Source of the DNA: Flavobacteriales bacterium
GTDB lineage: Bacteria; Bacteroidota; Bacteroidia; Flavobacteriales_F; PHOS-HE28
Length of the DNA stretch: 64,000 nt
Assembly: GCA_016719225.1 (NCBI GenBank)
Contig: JADKAN010000002.1
Location: forward strand, 248,001-312,000
Direction of reading: 5' to 3'
In this document: positions 57,681 through 64,000 of the stretch, in pieces
Layout: each line of letters begins with the position of its first letter
Position numbering within the stretch: the first letter of the stretch is position 1
Translations under genes and position numbers: made by a program
The notes under the pieces: generated by a model
Databases searched by the model: none
What the model saw: only the letters and a program-made list of their open reading frames with translations
What the model was told of the DNA's origin: nothing

Positions 57681-58141
57681 ACAACGCACGAGATATCAAT
57701 TGGTCGGTGTTCCGTTTTTCGGAACTGGACACACGGCTGTTCCACGATGTGGTCCGCCTACGTGTGGATATTTTCGTTGTGGAACAGAATTGCCCTTATC
57801 CCGAGCTTGACGGTCTCGACCCTGATGCCTTGCATATCATTGGACGAACGACTGATGGGAACGTGTTCGCGTACGCCCGTATACTTCCTCCAAAAGAAGG
57901 TGGTGTACCGCACATCGGCAGGGTGGTGGTAGCGCTATCTGAACGTGGCAAGCGCACCGGGGACCGTTTAATGGAAGTGGCCTTGACCGCGCTCGAAAAG
58001 CATTACGGAAGTAGGCGCTCTGCGTTGGCGGCACAGGCGCACTTGCAGAAGTTCTATGCGGGACACGGCTTCACTTCGTGCGGAGAGGAATACATGTGGG
58101 ACGGCATCCCGCATGTGGACATGGTGCTGGACCCGTCATAA
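57677..58141 (+). CDS. GNAT family N-acetyltransferase, ElaA-like
   Basis: 154 residues. ElaA-type features: LFHDVVRLRVDIFVVEQNCPYPELDGLDPDALHI in part, YARILPP, and the acyl-CoA pyrophosphate loop region IGRVVVALSERGKRTGDRLM. The end AHLQKFYAGHGFTSCGEEYMWDGIPHVDM is characteristic of ElaA. Substrate unknown. The ATG overlaps the AddA-like stop by 4 nt; a functional link to DNA repair is not evident. Confidence 0.88.
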   Translation: MNNARDINWSVFRFSELDTRLFHDVVRLRVDIFVVEQNCPYPELDGLDPDALHIIGRTTDGNVFAYARILPPKEGGVPHIGRVVVALSERGKRTGDRLMEVALTALEKHYGSRRSALAAQAHLQKFYAGHGFTSCGEEYMWDGIPHVDMVLDPS

Positions 58142-58156
58142 CACTACTGTTCGCCC

Positions 58157-58171
58157 GCGGCTCTAGGCCGC
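58157..58171. terminator. small hairpin between convergent genes
   Basis: GCGGC (58157-58161) pairs with GCCGC (58167-58171) across a 5 nt loop in the 40 nt gap between elaA-like and the PKD gene. Weak evidence for termination. Confidence 0.3.
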
Positions 58172-58181
58172 CTGCTATTCC

Positions 58182-60308
58182 TCACCGGATCAGCACGAAA
58201 CTCCCGTTGTATTCCTTTTCCAAGGGGCCGTATTCCGTGAGCCACGCCTTGTAGGAGTACATGCCGGGCATGGCGTTCTTACCATCCCAGCCTTTGTCCG
58301 GGTCGGTAGTGCTGAACACTTCATGTCCCCAACGGTCGAAAATCTCCAGCTGGTATTCGCGCGCACCCAGTACACTGGGCTTCCAAATTTCGTTGAGGTC
58401 GTCGCCGTTGGGTGAAAATGCGGATGGCGCGAAGAAGAGGTGGTCGCCGATGAATACGCGCACGCTGGTGGTGTCCCAGCATCCGTAGCCACTGGTAACG
58501 GTGAGGTAGGCTGTTTGCCAGCCGGCTTCGGTAAAAGTGTGCGTGAACGTCGGTGTATCGTAATGCATGCCTTCCAAAACATAGTCCCATGTGGAGGCGT
58601 CCGTAGAATTATCCGTGAACAGTATGTCCGGATAAAGCACCGTGGTCACGACAGGACTCGCGATGGTACTGGCCACAGGCTGTGGCCATACCTGTATGAT
58701 CGCCGGCTGCAACTCGGTTGCGGAAGCCACACATCCTTGAGCGGTGCTGGTGGTCAGCGAAACGTCGTAAATGCCCGGCGCCGAGTAGGTTTTCTGGGGA
58801 ATGGGATCGGTGCTGGAGGTACCATCACCAAAATGCCACAGGTATTCCATCGGTGTCCACGCTGTGGATGTATTGGTGAACACTGGCGTAAAAGGGATGC
58901 AGCCGGAGGTGGTGTCCAATGTGAATACCGCCGTAGGCAACGGATACACGCGCACGGAATCAGCAAAGGAGGCCGTGCATCCATCCTCTATTACCGAAAC
59001 GGATACGGCGTGGCTGCCCAAGGTGAGGAAGTCCACAGTGGTGTTGGCGCTATCAGGATAGGGGGAAGTGCCGTCACCAAAATTCCAAAGCACCGTAGCG
59101 GAGGGCCCGAAATTCCCGAATGCTACCATAGGGTACGGGAGGTCGTCCGTGCATAGGATGGGCGGTGGCGTAAAGGCTATTGCCAGCGGGTCGTGTACGG
59201 TGAAAACGTGTGTCGAAGTGTCCGAGCAGGCCAGGTTTCCTCCGGTGATCAACGATACCGTATAGCTACCGGCGGCGGGAAAGGTGAAGTTCGGATCCGT
59301 CGCGCTGGACGTGTCAGCCGTGGAACCGGGAACGCCGAAATCCCACAGGTAGACAGTGCTTCCTACGCTTTCATTATGGAACTGTACTTGGAGACCATCG
59401 CAGGTGGCTTGCTGTTCCATGAAGTCGGATACGATGGCTTGGGCGCACGGGACCACCAGGAAACGGAAGTCGCGGATCAAGGTATTGAGCAACACACCGT
59501 CCCGATACTCACTTACGCAAAGACTCACTGCAAAGCTGCCGATGGAGGTGGGATGCACGGTAAGGAATCCATCGTTGTTGGCAAAGACGGCCGGTGGGGT
59601 GGAGTTCAACTGGTTGTTGGTGGAAAAACCCGCGGCCCAGACCACCGGGTTATAGGGCGGTGCAAGCGGTGGGTCCGGCATGGCATTGAAAAGGTCGTCC
59701 CCGCCCTGCAAGGGCGCGCACATGCTATAGGCCAAGGAATCGCCGTCGGGGTCCACTGCCAATTGGTCCAGTACGAATGTCTGGTCCAAGCAAAGAACGG
59801 TGGGTGGATCGTACTGGAAGGAAGGGGAATTGTTGGCTCCCGTAATGTTGGGATCCGGAACCTGCACCGTGATCGTCAAGCCTTGCGCAGGAGTGTTGGT
59901 GATATTGGAAACGACCGGTGAGCGACAGCAACGTTGATAAGTCAGGGTATAACCACCAGTGCCCGAGGGGAGGTTGATGGTGCCTGAATAAATGCCCATT
60001 TTGGCGCAGATGGTCGGCGGTGCCGTCAAACAGGGATTGGTCACCACGACGGGCACGTTCATTTCGCCCGGCAGGTTGAAATGAACGGTGTTCACCAAAA
60101 CCCCGTTGCTATTGAAAATGCCGATCGCGGCCTGGAAGTCCAATGCCGTGTTGTTGGTGTTGTCCGGTCCACAATCACGGTAAAGCGTCAGCGTTACGAA
60201 ATAGTCGTCGTTGCCTTGATAGGTGTAGGACATTTCACCCCCTAGGATGTGGGTGGCAAAGCCTTGGAGCGCCAAGGTGAACGAAAACAGGATGGCCAAT
60301 ACCCTCAT
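58182..60308 (-). CDS. PKD-domain surface protein with T9SS type B C-terminus
   Basis: 708 residues. Start at 60308 gives a signal peptide (MRVLAILFSFTLALQGFA), after which THILGGEMSYTYQGNDDYFVTLTLYRDC in part is the start of a family widespread in Bacteroidota. Three or four PKD-like domains follow (LWDFGVPG, LWNFGDGTS, LWHFGDGTSS). The C-terminus (FFAPSAFSPNGDDLNEIW, LEIFDRWGHEVFSTTDPDKGWDG) is the gliding-associated type B sorting domain. There is no PorP/SprF gene next to it, unlike the 44-48.5 kb protein. A TATATTCG box lies 14 nt upstream. Confidence 0.87.
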   Translation of the reverse strand: MRVLAILFSFTLALQGFATHILGGEMSYTYQGNDDYFVTLTLYRDCGPDNTNNTALDFQAAIGIFNSNGVLVNTVHFNLPGEMNVPVVVTNPCLTAPPTICAKMGIYSGTINLPSGTGGYTLTYQRCCRSPVVSNITNTPAQGLTITVQVPDPNITGANNSPSFQYDPPTVLCLDQTFVLDQLAVDPDGDSLAYSMCAPLQGGDDLFNAMPDPPLAPPYNPVVWAAGFSTNNQLNSTPPAVFANNDGFLTVHPTSIGSFAVSLCVSEYRDGVLLNTLIRDFRFLVVPCAQAIVSDFMEQQATCDGLQVQFHNESVGSTVYLWDFGVPGSTADTSSATDPNFTFPAAGSYTVSLITGGNLACSDTSTHVFTVHDPLAIAFTPPPILCTDDLPYPMVAFGNFGPSATVLWNFGDGTSPYPDSANTTVDFLTLGSHAVSVSVIEDGCTASFADSVRVYPLPTAVFTLDTTSGCIPFTPVFTNTSTAWTPMEYLWHFGDGTSSTDPIPQKTYSAPGIYDVSLTTSTAQGCVASATELQPAIIQVWPQPVASTIASPVVTTVLYPDILFTDNSTDASTWDYVLEGMHYDTPTFTHTFTEAGWQTAYLTVTSGYGCWDTTSVRVFIGDHLFFAPSAFSPNGDDLNEIWKPSVLGAREYQLEIFDRWGHEVFSTTDPDKGWDGKNAMPGMYSYKAWLTEYGPLEKEYNGSFVLIR

Positions 60309-60322
60309 GCGGAATGATGACC

Positions 60323-60330
60323 CGAATATA
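60323..60330 (-). promoter_or_regulatory. -7-like box of the PKD gene
   Basis: TATATTCG on the minus strand, 14 nt before the ATG at 60308; supports that start over an upstream in-frame codon at 60335. Confidence 0.45.
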
Positions 60331-60464
60331 GGCAAATGGGTTGCCTTGACCGTCCCGATGCACCGAACTCAACGTCAGCGCTATTTCTTGCCTCTCGAAG
60401 AGCCTCCTCTTCCGACAGGGTTCCGGTTGAAGCCGGGAGTAAGTGCAACTTTCCGACGATCATG

Positions 60465-60704
60465 CTAAGCGCTTTTAGACAGTGCATTTTCATATTCCAT
60501 ACGGCTACATTCAGAACTGCCATGTTCCAGCCCGACAAGTTCCATGATGCGGACTTTCTCAGGGTAGGTCTCCGCCTTTATCCGGTGCAGTATGTAACGG
60601 TTGCCCACGCGTTGCACCTCGGTGAATTCCGCAAATGATGCGATGCGGTACCAGTTCAGGCCGTTGGCAGAGCAGCGGTAAAGCGGGAATTGTTGATCGT
60701 GCAT
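60465..60704 (-). CDS. small conserved-looking hypothetical protein
   Basis: 79 residues, MHDQQFPLYRCSANGLNWYRI then FAEFTEVQRVGNRYILHRIKAETYPEKVRIMEL. The pattern (YR..NG..+++I, F.E+Q..G..Y..H.I.A..YPE+..I.+L) recalls short Bacteroidota proteins of unknown function seen near many unrelated genes. No signal peptide, no membrane part. It is the only convincing gene between 60309 and 60940. CGAACTAC just upstream gives a TAGTTCG-type element 2 nt before the ATG, plus a GATCTTTG further up. Confidence 0.65.
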   Translation of the reverse strand: MHDQQFPLYRCSANGLNWYRIASFAEFTEVQRVGNRYILHRIKAETYPEKVRIMELVGLEHGSSECSRMEYENALSKSA

Positions 60705-60940
60705 GGCGAACTACTTTGCGCAAAGATCTCCGGTGAATGTTGCGGATGGTGATGAACCCTACCGCACGGATCGCAAAGTGCGCAAAGAATGCAGAAGTTC
60801 GCACAATCATTTGATCCGATGAAAGGCGATGTTCAGCGTGATCAGATCGGACAACAGCCCACAAGGCAACGCAGCACCCATCACCTCGCATCATGCCTTC
60901 TGCGTTTTTCAACTTTAACCACGGTGACTAAGGCCAATAG
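60705..60940. other. intergenic region upstream of the AddB-like gene
   Basis: 236 nt. No gene-like frame. It carries TGCGCAAAG near 60717 and GTGCGCAAAG near 60778, and an AACCACGGTGACTAAGG piece (60916-60932) resembling the ACGGAGACACAGAG-type repeats. No clear promoter box for the gene at 60941. Confidence 0.35.
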
Positions 60941-63688
60941 ATGACGGCGTTCCTCCAGCAAGTGGCGCGAAAGCTTATCGCGGAACACGGCACAGCCTTG
61001 CGCGACGTGGCTGTGGTGCTGCCCAGCCAGCGCGCTGGCCTTTATCTCCGTAAGTGGTTGGCTGAAGAGGCCGGATCCCCGCTTTGGAGTCCGCAGGTGT
61101 TCACGATCGGCACGTTCATGGAAGAGCGTTCCGGGTTGCGGTCCTTGGCGGTGGAAGAGTTGTTGTTCGAGGGCTATGAGGCATACCGTTCCGTTGAGGG
61201 TGCGAATGCACAGGTCTTTGGGGAGTTCTTGCAGTGGGCCGGTACCACCTTGGCGGACATCAGTGAGGCGGATGCTCATTTGGTGCCTTTGGAAAGCTAT
61301 TACCGCGACCTGCGTTCTTGGGAGGAGATAGAATGGACCTTCAATAATGATCCGTTGAGCCAAGGACAGCAACGTATGGTACGTTTTTGGGTCTTGGTGG
61401 GGCTGATGCATACGGCATTGAACACGCGGTTGCTGGGCCAAGGCGCTGGTACCACCGGCTTGATCGAACGTACCGCCGCGACCAGGGCGGTGAGCGAGGG
61501 CAGGCAATGGAAAGCGGTATGGTTCGCGGGGCTGAATGCGCTCACGCCGGCACAGGAGGCTTTATTCAGGCGCTTTCGCGAAGCCGATCTGGCACGGATC
61601 GCTTGGGACATCGATGAGTACTACTTCGCCGATACGGTGCAAGAGGCAGGACAGCACTTGCGCAAAGCGGTGGGTGCATTTGGTCCCGGCTTGATCCCCA
61701 TGAGCAACCACCTTGCGGAGGGCCGGTTACAATTGCGCACCATACGGGCGCCGAACAATGCTTCGCAAGCTTGGTGCGCCGCTGAAATTTTGAAGAACGA
61801 CAGCGCGGAGGACCGGGCGCGCACCGCTGTGGTGCTTGCCGACGAAAGCCTGCTGCAGCCCTTGCTAGAAGCTCTTCCAACGGACATCGGCCCGCTGAAC
61901 ATCACCATGGGTCTGCCCGTGTCCCGGCTTGCCATCGGCTCCTACCTCGAAGCCCTCCACCGGCTTCACGCGGGTATGCGGCCCGGAACTGGCTTTTTTC
62001 ACGCGGATGTGGAGCGTTTGCTCGGTCATCCCTTCCTGCGCGTCGGGCCCATTGCAGCAGCAGGTGCGCAGGTATTGGCGCAATTGCGCAAGAATGGAAG
62101 TGCACACATTTCATCGCCCATGCTGCGAGACTTTTTTGAAGTCAGCGGTGGCTTTCCAGGAGCGGCGCTTGTTTTCAAGGAGGTGCTGGACGTACGCACG
62201 GAAATGCCCGAGATCACCGCTCAGGCGCTCGCTTGGGCCATGCATGCCATGGATGGTGACGAATTAGCAACGGAGCAGATCTACCAAGCTTCATTGGTAC
62301 TGCGAAAGATCCATTTGCTGATGGTACGATACGCGCATGTCCTGGACATCAAATCCTATTCGGCGCTGTTCCACCGCTTGTTGGGTTCGGCCCGCATCGG
62401 GTTGTTCGGCGAGCCCTTGGCAGGCGTACAGGTGATGGGAATGCTGGAAGCACGCGCTTTGGACCCGGCCCGGGTGATCGTACTGGGTGCGCAGGAAGGC
62501 TCGTTGCCAGCTGGCGGCGCGGAGAAGTCCTTCATTCCCTTCGAGCTGCGGCGTGCGCACGGGATGCCCCTTCGCGATGGCAATGATGCCGTCCAGGCGT
62601 ACAACTTCCTACGCATGCTCCAGCGCGCTGAAGAGGCCGTTCTGGTATGGCCTGAAGGAGCTGAACCAACCGGTCCAAGCCGGTTCATCCTGCAGTTGGA
62701 ACACGAGTTGTTCAAAGGGAAGAATGAACGGTTGAAAGCCTTCGATGCCCGCATACGCATGCCGCAGGTGAAGGCAGCAACCGTCCGCATAGCAAAAGAT
62801 GCAGCCGTGCTTGAAGCTGTACGGGCAAAGCTGAGAAGCGGTCTATCACCTTCCGCGCTGGGCGATTGGTTGCGCTGTCCGTTGGATTTCCATTTCAAGC
62901 ATGTGATGGGTTTGAAGCAAGTGGAAGAGGTGGATACGCGCATTGCCGCCAATACGCTGGGCGAGGCGCTGCACGGGGCTGTGGAAGCCACTTACCGCCC
63001 ATGGCTGGGTAAACCACTGCAGGCTTCCTGGTTGTTGGGGGCGGAGCAGGAGGTGGAGGAGGAGCTCTTGCTGCGGTTGGCCGAAACGCTTTCCGCGGAA
63101 GGGTTGCAACACGGTCAACCACTGCTGCAAGTGCGCATGGCGGTCCATGCAGCGCAACGATTTTTGCATAATGAAGCCGATGTGGTGGCGCGAGGCGCCG
63201 TTATCACGCCATTAGCCCTTGAAGTGCCTTTGACAAGCCCATTGGATCAGGCAGCTCTGGCTATCGGTTCACCGGTATCGTTCAAAGGCCGGATCGACCG
63301 TGTCGATCGCTGCAATGCCATGGTCCGCATCCTGGACCTGAAGTCCGGCAAGGTGGACCCTGCGCATTTGTCCATCCCTGAATTGACGTTGGACGTGCTG
63401 AAGGGCGACAAGCGTTACGCCGCACAACTTCTCGTTTATGCGTGGCTGTATTTGAAGCAACATCCGGAAGTGGATGAACTGCAGACAGGCATCTTGCCGC
63501 TTCAACGGGCGGCAAGCAGTGAACCGTTATTGATGCAATGGCCCGAAGGGAACATCGTGAAGCGGACCTCCCTGCCGAAGATCGAAGAACTGCTTACGGA
63601 GGTGGTGCTACGTATGATGGACCCGACAACGCCGATCGAGCACGACCCCAAGAGCAAGTACTGTAGTTTCTGCTTGGGTGCCCGATGA
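60941..63688 (+). CDS. AddB-like PD-(D/E)XK nuclease family protein
   Basis: 915 residues. The N-terminal VAVVLPSQRAGLYLRKWLAEEAGSPLW block resembles the degenerate helicase part of AddB, and VQVMGMLEARALDPARVIVLGAQEGSLP is the AddB-type motif near the middle. The C-terminus has a RecB-type nuclease: GRIDRVDRCN then VRILDLKSGK and a later AAQLLVYAW. Cys646 in LRCPLDFHFKHV and Cys908/Cys911 in KYCSFC are candidate ligands of the iron-sulfur cluster found in AddB. It likely partners the helicase-nuclease at 54573, though two genes and a surface protein lie between. Confidence 0.87.
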   Translation: MTAFLQQVARKLIAEHGTALRDVAVVLPSQRAGLYLRKWLAEEAGSPLWSPQVFTIGTFMEERSGLRSLAVEELLFEGYEAYRSVEGANAQVFGEFLQWAGTTLADISEADAHLVPLESYYRDLRSWEEIEWTFNNDPLSQGQQRMVRFWVLVGLMHTALNTRLLGQGAGTTGLIERTAATRAVSEGRQWKAVWFAGLNALTPAQEALFRRFREADLARIAWDIDEYYFADTVQEAGQHLRKAVGAFGPGLIPMSNHLAEGRLQLRTIRAPNNASQAWCAAEILKNDSAEDRARTAVVLADESLLQPLLEALPTDIGPLNITMGLPVSRLAIGSYLEALHRLHAGMRPGTGFFHADVERLLGHPFLRVGPIAAAGAQVLAQLRKNGSAHISSPMLRDFFEVSGGFPGAALVFKEVLDVRTEMPEITAQALAWAMHAMDGDELATEQIYQASLVLRKIHLLMVRYAHVLDIKSYSALFHRLLGSARIGLFGEPLAGVQVMGMLEARALDPARVIVLGAQEGSLPAGGAEKSFIPFELRRAHGMPLRDGNDAVQAYNFLRMLQRAEEAVLVWPEGAEPTGPSRFILQLEHELFKGKNERLKAFDARIRMPQVKAATVRIAKDAAVLEAVRAKLRSGLSPSALGDWLRCPLDFHFKHVMGLKQVEEVDTRIAANTLGEALHGAVEATYRPWLGKPLQASWLLGAEQEVEEELLLRLAETLSAEGLQHGQPLLQVRMAVHAAQRFLHNEADVVARGAVITPLALEVPLTSPLDQAALAIGSPVSFKGRIDRVDRCNAMVRILDLKSGKVDPAHLSIPELTLDVLKGDKRYAAQLLVYAWLYLKQHPEVDELQTGILPLQRAASSEPLLMQWPEGNIVKRTSLPKIEELLTEVVLRMMDPTTPIEHDPKSKYCSFCLGAR

Positions 63689-63712
63689 ACCAGGGACCTC
63701 CTTAAAACCGAA

Positions 63713-63736
63713 CAGGGATCCCGTTGGGGACCCCTG
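63713..63736. terminator. hairpin between convergent genes
   Basis: CAGGG-A-TCCC pairs with GGGA-C-CCCTG around a short loop (one mismatch), 25 nt after the AddB-like stop. No T run. It may serve both the AddB-like gene and the response regulator gene facing it. Confidence 0.45.
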
Positions 63737-63839
63737 TGCGGCAAACCTGCAAGGATTAGGAACCAGATCAAGGAAGAACCTCCATCTGATAAGAAGACGG
63801 GCGAAACCGGAAAGGGTTGCCTCAATGGATGTTAAAGTT

Positions 63840-64000
63840 CTATGGAATGAACGTGTAGCCCACGCCCCGAACGGATTGGAAGTGCTTGGGGTTCTGTGGG
63901 TCAGGCTCGAAATACTTCCGGAAGGCCACAATGAAGTTGTCGATGGTACGAGTGGTGGGGAAGACGTCATAACCCCATACTTTTTGAAGGATCTCTTCGC
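63840..64000 (-). CDS. OmpR/PhoB-type response regulator, C-terminal end only
   Basis: The minus strand from the window edge encodes 52 residues to a TAG at 63842-63840: EEILQKVWGYDVFPTTRTID then NFIVAFRKYFEPDPQNPKHFQSVRGVGYTFIP in part. This is the winged-helix DNA-binding end of OmpR-family regulators, with the recognition helix RTIDNFIVAFRKYF and the wing VRGVGYTF. The receiver domain lies outside the window, so its partner kinase and targets cannot be seen. Confidence 0.88.
   Translation of the reverse strand, partial: EEILQKVWGYDVFPTTRTIDNFIVAFRKYFEPDPQNPKHFQSVRGVGYTFIP

Overview
The window looks like a chromosomal segment of a moderately GC-rich member of the Bacteroidota, probably a free-living Flavobacteriales-type lineage. 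The lineage call is inference from four kinds of signal: secreted proteins ending in type IX secretion (T9SS) sorting domains, a PorP/SprF-type protein, giant PKD-repeat surface proteins, and the Bacteroidota-type -7 promoter box (TAnnTTTG and close variants) just upstream of many start codons. No rRNA or tRNA gene, CRISPR array, transposase or integrase was seen.

Layout. 0-5.3 kb: cysQ (cut by the window edge) and two coupled secreted amidohydrolase-like genes. 5.4-9.9 kb: a small membrane protein with a c-type cytochrome, hflX, and a class A penicillin-binding protein. 9.9-12.8 kb: an MsbA-like ABC exporter and an acyltransferase. 13.0-19.3 kb: rbfA, a methyltransferase, two coupled outer-membrane/OmpA-type proteins, and a LolC/E-like permease. 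19.5-25 kb: tadA-recJ, ppk2, and a large Omp28/T9SS secreted protein. 25.2-28.0 kb: a PEGA-HtrA-like protease lipoprotein coupled to two paralogous beta-barrel proteins. 28-31.4 kb: an M28 peptidase, cysS and an unknown gene.

31.5-40 kb is the accessory part. It starts with an aldehyde dehydrogenase broken by one missing A, followed by an AT-richer two-gene DUF262-HEPN module (the best candidate for a defence system), a small unknown ORF, a hairpin, short direct repeats and an orphan antitoxin-like gene. A T9SS protein, a TPR-adenylate cyclase and a second ALDH-like protein with no catalytic half come next.

40-50 kb: two small genes and a coupled operon of a 1502-residue PKD surface protein, a PD40-repeat protein and PorP/SprF, followed by a SthA-like flavoprotein. 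50.4-54.5 kb: an MbnP-family copper protein with two di-heme peroxidases, facing an OB-fold lipoprotein-like gene and a YceI gene. 54.6-64 kb: AddA-like helicase-nuclease, ElaA-type acetyltransferase, a second PKD/T9SS protein, a small unknown gene, AddB-like nuclease and the end of an OmpR-type response regulator.

How the genes work together: three groups dominate. The first is envelope building and surface display (PBP1A, MsbA-like, OmpA-like, T9SS cargo and PorP/SprF). The second is genome maintenance and translation (recJ, AddA/AddB-like, tadA, cysS, rbfA, hflX). The third is periplasmic redox and metal chemistry (cytochrome c, MbnP and di-heme peroxidases). Many gene pairs share ATGA stop/start overlaps, and these fixed several start codons. 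Several housekeeping genes have the -7 box only 4-9 nt before the start codon, which predicts leaderless or near-leaderless mRNAs.
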